Below are positions 24,800 through 32,449 of a stretch of DNA of 64,000 nucleotides, one piece after another; position 1 is the first letter of the stretch; each line of letters opens with the position of its first letter. This stretch comes from Bradyrhizobium erythrophlei (GTDB taxonomy: Bacteria; Pseudomonadota; Alphaproteobacteria; Rhizobiales; Xanthobacteraceae). Under the pieces are notes generated by a model. The model ran no database searches. It saw only the letters and a program-made list of their open reading frames with translations, and was not told the DNA's origin. The DNA lies in assembly GCA_900129675.1 (NCBI GenBank), contig FSRD01000001.1:6809501-6873500 (forward strand). The letters run 5' to 3'. The translations under genes and the position numbers were made by a program.

Positions 24800-24825
24800 C
24801 CCGCCGGTTCACGCCGGCGGGTTTT
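24800..24825 (+). terminator. Intrinsic terminator
   Basis: CCCGCCGG pairs with CCGGCGGG across the loop TTCACG, followed by TTTT. It lies 35 bases after the stop at 24765. Nearly the same hairpin recurs at 25217. Confidence 0.85.
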
Positions 24826-24865
24826 CTAAAATTTTAGAGTGACGATGAGGCGCGAGGGCGCCGGT

Positions 24866-25054
24866 TCATATCCAGTCCATTATATCCAGTCCATTGGTAT
24901 CCGGCGCTAGTCGCAGAGAGGCAATCCATTCTGCCAGAAGCAACGAAACGACCAGGCCGACGCCGCAAAAGATAACGATGGTTTTTAGCATTTCGACGTC
25001 AACCTGAGTTCCAGACGCGCGCGAAAGAGCTCTTGCGATAGCAGTCATTTGCAA
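24866..25054 (-). CDS. Small single-helix membrane protein
   Basis: 62 residues (60 if the second ATG is used). One transmembrane helix, TIVIFCGVGLVVSLLLAEWI, follows an amphipathic N-terminus (MTAIARALSRASGTQVDVEM). The last residues are encoded by a 14-bp tandem duplication that sets the present stop codon. No family is recognised. Confidence 0.55.
   Translation of the reverse strand: MQMTAIARALSRASGTQVDVEMLKTIVIFCGVGLVVSLLLAEWIASLRLAPDTNGLDIMDWI
24868..24895. repeat. 14-bp perfect tandem duplication at the 3' end of the small membrane gene
   Basis: ATATCCAGTCCATT occurs twice without a gap (24868-24881 and 24882-24895). Because 14 is not a multiple of three, the second unit shifts the reading frame, and the gene now ends in GLDIMDWI. 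This looks like a recent slippage event. Confidence 0.8.
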
Positions 25055-25216
25055 CCTTCAATTTTCAAACCCAGGGATGTGGGGCCAGTTTGGCGCTGAT
25101 AGCTGATTCCCTGCGGCGGCATATGTGAACCAGATCACTAATCAAGCGATAGCCGAAGGCGCGAAAGTCGCCATGGGATGGGGCTCGGCAATCGTCCGGG
25201 ACGATGAGAGGTGAGG

Positions 25217-25242
25217 GCGCCGGTTCACGCCGGCGGGTTTTT
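25217..25242 (+). terminator. Intrinsic terminator, near copy of the one at 24800
   Basis: CGCCGG pairs with CCGGCG across TTCACG, followed by GGTTTTT. The 5' flank GACGATGAG...GAGGGCGCCGGTTCA also recurs at 24841-24867, so the segment was duplicated. It insulates the toxin-antitoxin operon from upstream transcription. Confidence 0.75.
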
Positions 25243-25283
25243 GTTTGCCGCGATCAGATCAGAACCATTCGCACTAACGCGCA

Positions 25284-25323
25284 GGCGCTAAACCCCAAGT
25301 TTACACTTTTTTGGGCGCTAAAC
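25284..25323 (+). promoter_or_regulatory. Candidate operator of the toxin-antitoxin operon
   Basis: GGCGCTAAAC occurs at 25284-25293 and 25314-25323, exactly 30 bases apart (about three helical turns), in the 60 bases before the MerR-type gene. AAAC-cccaa-GTTT between them is a short inverted repeat. TTTACA at 25300 may be a -35 box. This is the expected place for autoregulation by a MerR-HTH antitoxin. Confidence 0.5.
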
Positions 25324-25341
25324 TGGTAATAGGGTGGAAGC

Positions 25342-25992
25342 ATGGCTCGTCGGGAATCATCAAGCGTAGTGGTCTCTGCTTTTACGGAGGATCACGTTGA
25401 GCGTCTGACGGGCGTCAGTCAGCGCCAGCTTCGCTATTGGGACCGGACAGGTTTCTTTGTTCCGAGCCTGGCATATGAGGATCGCCGGTCGCCTTACAGT
25501 AGGCTGTATTCGTTTCGCGACATTGTTTCCCTGAAGATCGTTAGCGCTCTGCGGAACGATGCGAACGTTCCGCTTCCACACCTTCGAGACGTGAAAGAGA
25601 AGCTTGCGCATCTTGGTGATGATCTTTGGGCAACGACAACCCTCTATGTCCTCAATCGCCGGGTGATCTTTGACAGTCCCGATATGGACAGGAGAGAAGA
25701 GGTCGTTTCCGGACAAGTCATGCTTCAGATTCCGCTTAAGGTGGTCTCAGGTAGTACGGAAGAGGCTGTTAAAGCACTCCGTAAGCGTGAAGACACGGCA
25801 ATCGGTAAGATTGAGCGTCGGAAAAATATTGCCCATAATCAGGCCGTCATCGCCGGGACACGGATCCCGGTGCGAAGCGTAAAGGCGTTTGCCGACGCTG
25901 GATATTCGGTCGAGCAAATTCAAAAAGAATATCCCACGCTGACCGCTGAGGATATCAAGGCCGCCATCGCATTCGAGGCTGCTGCTGCTTGA
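25342..25992 (+). CDS. MerR-HTH / DUF433 fusion protein, probable antitoxin
   Basis: 216 residues. The N-terminal MerR-like HTH is LTGVSQRQLRYWDRTGFFVP (about residues 22-41), with the wing YSRLYSFRDIVSLKIV. The C-terminal DUF433 domain includes VIAGTRIPVRSVKAFADAGY and TLTAEDIKAAIAF (about residues 168-211). DUF433 proteins paired with DUF5615 PIN-like proteins are a recognised predicted type II toxin-antitoxin family. The MerR fusion adds a DNA-binding module for autorepression. Its stop overlaps the next start (TTGA). Confidence 0.85.
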   Translation: MARRESSSVVVSAFTEDHVERLTGVSQRQLRYWDRTGFFVPSLAYEDRRSPYSRLYSFRDIVSLKIVSALRNDANVPLPHLRDVKEKLAHLGDDLWATTTLYVLNRRVIFDSPDMDRREEVVSGQVMLQIPLKVVSGSTEEAVKALRKREDTAIGKIERRKNIAHNQAVIAGTRIPVRSVKAFADAGYSVEQIQKEYPTLTAEDIKAAIAFEAAAA

Positions 25993-26396
25993 CGCTCCGG
26001 CGCCCACAGCTTCGAACCTTTTTAGATGCAGGCGTTCCCGATTCAGTTGGTGACATCTTCCGTAACCACGGACACGCCGTGATCTTACACAGAGAGGCTT
26101 TGCCGGAAAAATCCACGGATGCGGTCGTTTGTGCGACCGCTCTGGCGAATGATGCCATTCTTGTCGCCATCGACGGGGATATGAAAACGTTCGCGAAGCG
26201 GTTCGGCATAAGTCAGGGCAGCACTCGATTCGCCCGGCTAAACATCGTTCGGTTATGTTGCAATGAAGTGATGTCAGCAAAGCGACTTGAGCAAGCGATG
26301 TCATTCGTGGAGCATGAATGGGTAATCAGTGAAAAGAAGAAGGCCAGTCGCTTATGGGTCGAGATTGGTCCGCATTCTTTGAAGAGCAATCGGTAG
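25989..26396 (+). CDS. DUF5615 PIN-like protein, probable toxin nuclease
   Basis: 135 residues from TTG 25989, overlapping the antitoxin stop by four bases. The PIN-like core has FLDAGVPDSVGDIFRNHGHA with an early Asp, and ANDAILVAIDGDMKTFAKRF with the clustered acidic residues expected of a metal-dependent RNase. The C-terminal extension HEWVISEKKKASRLWVEIG is longer than in most relatives. It lies 88 bases from the tRNA gene, so the pair may stabilise the element. Confidence 0.8.
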   Translation: MTLRRPQLRTFLDAGVPDSVGDIFRNHGHAVILHREALPEKSTDAVVCATALANDAILVAIDGDMKTFAKRFGISQGSTRFARLNIVRLCCNEVMSAKRLEQAMSFVEHEWVISEKKKASRLWVEIGPHSLKSNR

Positions 26397-26410
26397 GTAA
26401 GGCTTTTGAG

Positions 26411-26456
26411 TGTACGTTGAAGTGTACGTTCTTCGTGCTTGTTTCTAGAATGTACA
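26411..26456 (+). repeat. TGTACGT repeats near the right end, shared with the left end
   Basis: TGTACGTT at 26411 and 26423, and TGTACA at 26451, lie within 75 bases of attR. A further TGTACGT is at 10664-10670, 13 bases before the integrase start. Short direct repeats at both ends of an element are candidate arm-type sites for the integrase or its excisionase. Confidence 0.4.
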
Positions 26457-26483
26457 GCAAAAACAATATGATAATTTGGTATC

Positions 26484-26498
26484 TGGCGGAGCCGGAGG
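26484..26498 (+). other. Right attachment site (attR core), within the tRNA 3' end
   Basis: TGGCGGAGCCGGAGG equals 10531-10545. The intact tRNA lies outside the element to the right, so integration rebuilt a complete tRNA 3' end. Confidence 0.85.
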
Positions 26499-26577
26499 GA
26501 TTCGAACCCTCGATAGGGCTTTACAACCCTATAACGGTTTAGCAAACCGCCGCCTTCAGCCACTCGGCCACAGCTCC
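26484..26577 (-). tRNA. tRNA-Ser (anticodon GCU)
   Basis: Read on the minus strand, the gene starts GGAGCTGTGGCCGAGTGG, has the anticodon loop TTTGCTAAA (anticodon GCU) closed by CGG/CCG, a long class II variable arm (around TTATAGGGTTGTAAAGCCCT), the T arm GGTTCGAAT and the acceptor 3' strand CGGCTCC followed by G and an encoded CCA. The acceptor stem has seven pairs with one G-U. The 3' 15 bases are duplicated at 10531, marking it as the integration target. Confidence 0.97.
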
Positions 26578-27397
26578 GTAAGGGCCGATATGCCCGACGC
26601 GGGGGCCCGCCGCAAGCGGCAGATTCAGGTCGCGCTGCGGCCATTTGGTGGCGTTGCCGCCCCAGGCGCTGCGCGCAAACGAATCCCGCACGCCACGGCG
26701 CTGTTTTGCAGGCTTTTGCGCAAGGCCGCGCAATATCGGGGTGTTGCGTGGTCTAGGCGCCGATAGCTCGACGGGGCGAAGAATCGACGTTGCCGCCAAG
26801 GCGATGTTTTCGAAGCGCGACACGCTTTCTCATTGGGAGTGCGCGATTCGCGACGCCATTCGGGTTTCCGTGCGCCAAATAAAAGCATTTGGACCCCGAA
26901 AATATGGGTTTTTGCAATTTCCGCGGGCGCACCACCGAACCGCTGAATGGCGGTACAAGACCGAAACAGCGGGCCGCATCCCGCGAGCCTTTCATATGGG
27001 TCGCGATTGGGCTGCCCGTTGATCGCGCCTGCGCGGTGCATTTCGCGCGTAATACGGAACTTTCAAAAACATCTTTAGAAAACAATGACTTGCAGTGAAA
27101 GTACGATCATGACTTCGTTATTTGTACAACGCCATCCGGAAAAGGCGCGGAGTGAGGCGCTTCAGAGCGGTTCCTTCATTGCGGGGTGATCCTGATCGTC
27201 TGATCCAACTCTAGGAGAACCCCCGGGAGGAAACTGCCCGGAGTTTTTCGTTGTTGATGGCTTGCCCGGCCAAGTATGATCGCCCGTTCCGCCAGACTAT
27301 GCGGTTTGCGCTCGCCGCAATTTTGGGTGCTCAGGGCCCTGCATGCGGCTAATCGGCGGCAACGGCGAGCCTGGTGGCGGGGTCGCCTGGCGTCCGG
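26578..27397. other. Gene-free stretch between tRNA-Ser and slt
   Basis: About 820 bases. ORFs of 60-138 codons exist in all frames, but none has a ribosome-binding site, codon-use pattern or recognisable protein. A weak hairpin, CCGGG (27223-27227) with CCCGG (27237-27241), followed by AGTTTTT, may be a plus-strand terminator. The rest shows nothing I can identify. Confidence 0.45.
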
Positions 27398-29635
27398 CTA
27401 TTCGATGCTGGCACCGCGCCGCAGGTCCGCCTCGATCTGGAGCCGCGTGCCGCCGCCGAACCGCGCCCGATAGACCTGCAAATTCTCCATGATCCGCTGC
27501 ACGTAGTTCCGCGTCTCGGAGAATGGAATCAGTTCGACCCAGTCGACCGCGTCGACCTTGGGATCGCGCGGATCGCCATAGCGGTCGACCCATTTCTTGA
27601 CGCTGCCGCGGCCGGCATTATAGGCGGCGAAGGTCATGATGTAGGAGCCGCGGTAGTCCTCGAGCAGGCCGCCGAGTTCGGCCGCGCCAAGTGCTGCGTT
27701 GTAGACCGGATCGGTTTTCATCCGGCTGAGGTCGAAGCTGACGCCGGCCCGCTTGCAGACATAGCGGCCGGCATCGGGCGTCACCTGCATCAGCCCGTAG
27801 GCTTGCGCCGGCGAGACCACGGCCGGATTGAACGCGCTCTCCTGGCGGGCGATCGCGTAGACGATGCTTTGCTCGATTTCCGGCCCGAACTGCTTGAACG
27901 GCGGGATGCCATTGACGGGATAGGCGTAGAAATCGAACGGCAGGCCGCGATTGAGCGCGGCCTTGCCGACCAGCAGCATGCCGCGGGCATCGTGGTAGCG
28001 CGACGTCAGTTCGCCGAGCCCGACCAGGGCGTCGGGGTCGCCGTTCTCGCCCATGTCGGCAAAAATCGGAATCGCGATCTCGCGCTCGTCGAGTTCATAG
28101 AGCAATTGCACCGCACGCACGATCTCCAGCCGCTCGGCCGCGCGACCGCGGGGGACGCTATTCAATTCGATCTGCGGCAGACCGAGCTTCGCCCGGGCCA
28201 GCTGGCCATAGTAGCTGGTCGATTGCTCGGCGGCTCGGGTGTAGGCTGCGCGGGCTTCCTGGGCGCGGCCGGCCGCTTCCGCCGCACGGCCCTGCCAATA
28301 GCCGCCGCGCGCGAGCGCGGTCGGGTTCACGCTGCCGACGCCGATCCGCGCAAAATGCTGAGCCGCCGTCGCCGGATCGTTGAGGAAACGCAGCGCGATC
28401 CAGCCCGACGTGAATTCCTGCTCGGTCTTGTAGATGTCGCGCGCGGGAAGGGCGGCGTCCCTGGCAATCAGATAGGCGGTGCGATGTTCGCCGGTATCAA
28501 TCATCTTGCGCGCCAGCAGCCGCCGCTCGATCCACCATTCGTCGACATTGTAGAGCCGGGCCGCGTCCTTCGGCGCGCTCATCATCAGTTGCGCGGCCTC
28601 CGCAAATTTCTCCTCACGCCGAAGCAACTGGATCTTTGCGAAGATGTAGCCGGTGTCGCCATGCAGCTCGCGCGGCACCGCTTCGAGCAGGGCCCTGCTG
28701 TTGGAGGCTTTTCTGTTCGACGCGATGCGCGCCTTGGCCAACGCGACATAGCCGGCGCCCAGCCGTTTTGCGGCCCGCAGGCCTGCGGCCTCCTGCTCGT
28801 TGCTGTAGAGCAGCGTATCCATCCGCGCCTTGTGATCGCCCGCCGTCAGCAGCGCGCCGAACAGATCGAGCGCGGTGCTCTCGGTATCCTCCGACATCGG
28901 ATCGTTGCGCCAGGCCTCGCGTACCAGCCGTTCCGCATTGGCCCGATCGCCGCGCGCGATCATGACCCGTGCCAGCGAGAACCGGCCCTTGGCCGACACC
29001 GGCGATTCGTTTTCGAACCACGACCACACAGTGGCGTCGTCGCGATGATCATCCCACAGGGCTGCTTCGATGCGCCGGCGCAGGAAGGTTTGCGAGGGCC
29101 AGCTCGGATTGGCTGACAGGAAAGCTCGATAACGTTCGAACGATGCACCATTATCGTCGCTGCGCAGGATCAGCCATTCCGCGAGTTTTCTGGCGACCGG
29201 ATCCGATATTGCGGCTTCCGCCTGCGTTGCGTCCGCAGGCTTGTGCTTGCGGACCAGCTCAATGACATTTTCCAGCGCATCGGTGTCGGCTTGCGACGTC
29301 GACGTCGTCGCGGCCACCGCCGCCGCGGCGATGGGTTTGCGCGCCGGCGGCAAGGCTGCATGCTGGCGCGTCGCGGGAGCCAATGGCGCAGCGGTCGCCG
29401 GGGCGGGCGCGATATTGGTCGCCGCCGTCTTTGCGCCGGGCACAGATTTCGGAACCGCGTTGCGGGCAATCGGCCGTGGTTTTGGCAGTGGAACCTTCGG
29501 CTTGGCCCAAGCGTCGCCTGCGATTGCGGTCAAGCCGACCGCCAGCGCCAGACTCGTCGCCAGTGCGGTCGATCGCAAAGCGGCTGCACGGGCGAAACGG
29601 GTCACGGGTTTCCTTTGCGGCGGCGAATCATTCAA
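27398..29635 (-). CDS. slt: Soluble lytic murein transglycosylase
   Basis: 745 residues. An export signal (LATSLALAVGLTAIAGDAWA) precedes a low-complexity Ala/Pro linker, then a superhelical U-domain of TPR-like repeats (about residues 120-560) and a C-terminal SLT domain. The catalytic Glu lies in AIARQESAFNPAVVSPAQA, with YGLMQVTPDAG and TFAAYNAGRGSVKKW also conserved. It cleaves peptidoglycan to 1,6-anhydro products in the periplasm. It is transcribed away from dapA. The long linker is common in alphaproteobacterial members. Confidence 0.95.
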   Translation of the reverse strand: MNDSPPQRKPVTRFARAAALRSTALATSLALAVGLTAIAGDAWAKPKVPLPKPRPIARNAVPKSVPGAKTAATNIAPAPATAAPLAPATRQHAALPPARKPIAAAAVAATTSTSQADTDALENVIELVRKHKPADATQAEAAISDPVARKLAEWLILRSDDNGASFERYRAFLSANPSWPSQTFLRRRIEAALWDDHRDDATVWSWFENESPVSAKGRFSLARVMIARGDRANAERLVREAWRNDPMSEDTESTALDLFGALLTAGDHKARMDTLLYSNEQEAAGLRAAKRLGAGYVALAKARIASNRKASNSRALLEAVPRELHGDTGYIFAKIQLLRREEKFAEAAQLMMSAPKDAARLYNVDEWWIERRLLARKMIDTGEHRTAYLIARDAALPARDIYKTEQEFTSGWIALRFLNDPATAAQHFARIGVGSVNPTALARGGYWQGRAAEAAGRAQEARAAYTRAAEQSTSYYGQLARAKLGLPQIELNSVPRGRAAERLEIVRAVQLLYELDEREIAIPIFADMGENGDPDALVGLGELTSRYHDARGMLLVGKAALNRGLPFDFYAYPVNGIPPFKQFGPEIEQSIVYAIARQESAFNPAVVSPAQAYGLMQVTPDAGRYVCKRAGVSFDLSRMKTDPVYNAALGAAELGGLLEDYRGSYIMTFAAYNAGRGSVKKWVDRYGDPRDPKVDAVDWVELIPFSETRNYVQRIMENLQVYRARFGGGTRLQIEADLRRGASIE

Positions 29636-29887
29636 TCACTGAAGCGTTAGGTCTATTTGATTGAATATGTGGACAAAATGGTAAAAAACATCACAGCTGG
29701 CGATGTTTGCGCCAGCACCACGGCAAAATCGCGGCCGGGGGTGGATCGGCTCGGCCCTTTCGCGGGATCGCCAGACCCGATATGAATTGGCGCTACACAG
29801 CGTTTTCCAGCGAGGTTCGCGCCAAGAAAGCGTGTCGAAACAAACTTTACGGTCCGTGCCGTCAAATCGCGCGTTAGGAGGAAGTCC

Positions 29888-30778
29888 ATGGCAGCCAAGA
29901 CGAAATTCCGGGGTTCATTCACCGCCTTGGTCACGCCATTCAAGAACGGCTCGCTCGACGAGGCGGCCTTCCGCGGCCTGGTCAATTGGCAAATCTCCGA
30001 GGGGACCAACGGTCTGGTTCCGGTCGGCACCACCGGCGAAAGCCCGACCGTCAGTCACGACGAGCACAAGCGCGTGGTCGAGTGGTGCATCGAAGAGGCC
30101 AAGGGCCGGGTGCCCGTGATCGCCGGCGCCGGCTCCAATTCGACCAAGGAAGCGATCGAGCTGGCCCAGCACGCCGAGAAGGCGGGGGCGGACGCGGTGC
30201 TGGTGGTGACGCCGTATTACAACAAGCCGACCCAGGAAGGCATGTACCAGCACTTCAAGGCCATCAACGACGCCATCGGCATTCCCATCATCATCTACAA
30301 CATTCCGCCGCGCTCGGTGATCGACATGTCGGTCGATACCATGACGCGGTTGTTCGAACTGAAGAACATCGCCGGCGTCAAGGATGCGACCGCCAGCATG
30401 GTGCGGGTATCGCAGCAGCGCGCGGCGATGGGCGAGGATTTCAACCAGCTCTCGGGCGAGGATGCCACGGTGCTCGGCTACATGGCGCATGGCGGCCATG
30501 GCTGCATTTCGGTGACCTCGAACGTGGCACCCCGGCTGTGCGCGGAGTTTCACGCCGCCTGGCAAAAGGGCGATGTCGCCACCGCGCTCAAGCTGCATGA
30601 CAAGCTGATGCCGCTGCACACCAATCTCTTCATCGAATCCAATCCGGCGCCGGTGAAATATGCGCTCTCGCTGCTCGGCAAGATGGACGAAAAGCTGCGG
30701 CTGCCGATGGTGCCGGTGACGGAGCCGACCCGGGTCGCCGTGCGCAGCGCCATGGTACATGCCGGCCTGATCAACTGA
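29888..30778 (+). CDS. dapA: 4-hydroxy-tetrahydrodipicolinate synthase
   Basis: 296 residues. It condenses pyruvate with aspartate semialdehyde in lysine and diaminopimelate synthesis. The Schiff-base Lys lies in IAGVKDATA (about residue 164), the catalytic Tyr in VVTPYYNKPTQEG (about 136), and GTTGESPT binds pyruvate. AGGAGG at 29877-29882 is the ribosome-binding site. It heads a same-strand group with mscL and smpB. Confidence 0.97.
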   Translation: MAAKTKFRGSFTALVTPFKNGSLDEAAFRGLVNWQISEGTNGLVPVGTTGESPTVSHDEHKRVVEWCIEEAKGRVPVIAGAGSNSTKEAIELAQHAEKAGADAVLVVTPYYNKPTQEGMYQHFKAINDAIGIPIIIYNIPPRSVIDMSVDTMTRLFELKNIAGVKDATASMVRVSQQRAAMGEDFNQLSGEDATVLGYMAHGGHGCISVTSNVAPRLCAEFHAAWQKGDVATALKLHDKLMPLHTNLFIESNPAPVKYALSLLGKMDEKLRLPMVPVTEPTRVAVRSAMVHAGLIN

Positions 30779-30834
30779 GACCGGGCCGCCAGGCAAGACG
30801 TCGCTGATCAGAATACGTCAAAGAGGCGTCCAGC

Positions 30835-31251
30835 ATGTTGAAGGAATTCCGCGAATTCGCCATGAAGGGCAACGTCGTCGACCTCGCGGTCGCCGTCATC
30901 ATCGGTGCGGCCTTCGGCGCGATCGTGACCTCGCTGGTTGGCGACATCATCATGCCGATCATCGGCGCGATCACCGGCGGTCTGGATTTTTCCAACTATT
31001 TCACCGGACTTTCAACGAAAGTAACGGCGACGAATCTGGCCGACGCCAAGAAGCAGGGCGCGGTGCTGGCGTGGGGCAATTTCCTGACGCTGACGATCAA
31101 TTTCCTCATCATCGCCTTTGTGCTGTTCATGGTCATCAAGGCAATGAGCGCGCTGAAACGCAAGGATGAAGCAGCGCCCGCCGCACCGCCGAAGCCGACC
31201 CGCCAGGAAGAACTGCTGACCGAGATCCGCGATCTCCTCAAGAAGGCTTGA
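30835..31251 (+). CDS. mscL: Large-conductance mechanosensitive channel
   Basis: 138 residues, normal length. FREFAMKGNVVDLAVAVIIG is the conserved N-terminal and TM1 start, FGAIVTSLVGDIIMPIIG is the pore-lining part, and LTLTINFLIIAFVLFMVIKA is TM2. The C-terminal bundle, RQEELLTEIRDLLKKA, is typical. It opens on membrane tension to release solutes. smpB starts two bases after its stop, so the two are co-transcribed. Confidence 0.97.
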   Translation: MLKEFREFAMKGNVVDLAVAVIIGAAFGAIVTSLVGDIIMPIIGAITGGLDFSNYFTGLSTKVTATNLADAKKQGAVLAWGNFLTLTINFLIIAFVLFMVIKAMSALKRKDEAAPAAPPKPTRQEELLTEIRDLLKKA

Positions 31252-31252
31252 C

Positions 31253-31726
31253 GTGGCCGAGAAGAAAGAGCGCCCAATTAAGGTTGTCGCCGAAAACCGC
31301 AAGGCGCGGTTCAACTATGCGATCGAGGACACTATCGAGACCGGCATTGCGCTGACCGGCACCGAGGTCAAATCGATCCGCAACGGCAAGACCACGATCG
31401 CGGAATCCTATGCCGATACCAAGGACGGCGAGATCTGGCTGATCAACGCCAATATTCCGGAATATCTGCAGGCCAACCGTTTCAACCACGAGCCGAAGCG
31501 GCCGCGCAAATTGCTGCTGCACCGAAAGCAGATCAACAAGCTGATGGGCGCGGTCGACCGCGACGGCATGACGCTGATCCCGCTAAAACTCTATTTCAAC
31601 GAGCGTGGCCGTGCCAAGCTTCTGCTGGCGGTTGCCAAGGGCAAGAAGCTGCACGACAAGCGCGAGACGGAAAAGAAACGCGACTGGGGTCGGGAAAAAG
31701 GCCGCCTGATGCGGGCGCGGGGATAG
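31253..31726 (+). CDS. smpB: SsrA-binding protein
   Basis: 157 residues from GTG 31253. Conserved segments: ENRKARFNYAIEDTIETGIA, LTGTEVKSIRNGKTTIAESY, RPRKLLLHRKQINKL and the basic C-terminal tail KRDWGREKGRLMRARG that enters the ribosomal decoding site. It binds tmRNA and rescues stalled ribosomes. No tmRNA gene lies in the window. Confidence 0.97.
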   Translation: MAEKKERPIKVVAENRKARFNYAIEDTIETGIALTGTEVKSIRNGKTTIAESYADTKDGEIWLINANIPEYLQANRFNHEPKRPRKLLLHRKQINKLMGAVDRDGMTLIPLKLYFNERGRAKLLLAVAKGKKLHDKRETEKKRDWGREKGRLMRARG

Positions 31727-31734
31727 TGGTTATC

Positions 31735-31848
31735 CGTCATTGCGAGCCACCGGGTCGCGCGAACGCGCGCCCGATGACAGGCTCCGCGAAGCAATCCATG
31801 GTGCCGCAAGGATGGATTGCTTCGTCGCAAGTGCTCCTCGCAATGACG
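31735..31848. repeat. Palindromic intergenic repeat (CATTGCGAG...CTCGCAATG family)
   Basis: The ends CGTCATTGCGAG and CTCGCAATGACG are inverted, and the inner parts GAAGCAATCCATG and ATGGATTGCTTCG also pair. A second member lies at 63668-63748. It probably forms a long hairpin after smpB. Such elements are abundant in Bradyrhizobium. Confidence 0.8.
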
Positions 31849-31867
31849 ACCGATGGAGAATTGCGAA

Positions 31868-32449
31868 ATGAACCAGAAAAACCTGCTCGAAGTCGACTGG
31901 AGCAAGATCCCGGCGCCGACCGACGATGGCGCGGCGGCGCATCTTGTCGGCATGACGATCCCGCAGCTTCCCCTGATGGCCACCGACGATTCTTCGGTGA
32001 CGCTGTCGGCGCTGCCGGGCCGGACGGTCGTGTTCGCCTATCCCCGCACCGGCGAGCCCGGCAAGATCAGCCTGGTCGATGATTGGGACATGATCCCGGG
32101 CGCACGCGGCTGCACGCCGCAAACCTGCTCGTTCCGCGATCTCTATGCCGAACTCAAGGCCGCCGGCGCGAGCCAGGTGTTCGGCCTGTCGACGCAAAGC
32201 AACGCCTACCAGACCGAGATGGCCTCACGGCTGCATCTGCCGTTCCCGGTGCTGTCGGATGAGAAGCTGGCGCTGACCCGCGCGCTGAATTTGCCGACCA
32301 TGGCGGTCGCGGGCCTGACGCTGATCAAGCGGCTGGCACTGATCGTCGATAACGCGCGCATTGCCCATGTGTTCTATCCGGTGTTTCCGCCCGACCGCAA
32401 CGCCGGCGACGTGCTGGCGTGGCTGAAGGACAATCCGGTGCGGGCTTAG
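31868..32449 (+). CDS. Peroxiredoxin, BCP/AhpC-TSA type
   Basis: 193 residues from ATG 31868, with GGAGA nine bases upstream. The thioredoxin-fold core has PGRTVVFAYPRTGEPG and the active-site region GARGCTPQTCSFRDLY; the first Cys would be the peroxidatic one and the Cys five residues later the resolving one, as in BCP. FGLSTQSNAYQTEMASRLHL and FPVLSDE are also family-like. It reduces peroxides. Its stop overlaps the end of the convergent glycosylase gene by four bases. Confidence 0.88.
   Translation: MNQKNLLEVDWSKIPAPTDDGAAAHLVGMTIPQLPLMATDDSSVTLSALPGRTVVFAYPRTGEPGKISLVDDWDMIPGARGCTPQTCSFRDLYAELKAAGASQVFGLSTQSNAYQTEMASRLHLPFPVLSDEKLALTRALNLPTMAVAGLTLIKRLALIVDNARIAHVFYPVFPPDRNAGDVLAWLKDNPVRA

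Larger units (their letters stand above)
10531..26498. mobile_element. Integrated phage-like element / putative phage satellite at tRNA-Ser(GCU)
   Basis: About 16 kb between 15-bp direct repeats. Contents in order: integrase, hypothetical, AlpA-like regulator, small ORFs, HTH replication-type protein with internal iterons, P27 terminase small subunit, small ORFs, HK97-type major capsid, cold-shock protein, small ORFs, tail fibre and partner, a reverse-strand block, a hairpin-rich gap and a toxin-antitoxin pair. Large terminase, portal, prohead protease, head-tail connector, tape-measure, baseplate and lysis genes are absent. Most ORFs are intact and tightly coupled, which argues against random decay. 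Satellite versus remnant cannot be settled from this sequence alone. Confidence 0.85.

Noticed and set aside
10546..26483. Large terminase, portal or protease gene hidden in the element
   Set aside because: I read every ORF of the element for Walker A/B, portal or protease motifs and found none; gaps over 300 bases are too few to hide one.
26645..27085. Overlapping ORFs of 69-138 codons on both strands after the tRNA
   Set aside because: No ribosome-binding sites, no domain and no agreement between frames; treated as gene-free.
27374..29116. Plus-strand ORF of 580 codons opposite slt
   Set aside because: Antisense shadow; slt carries all catalytic motifs on the other strand.
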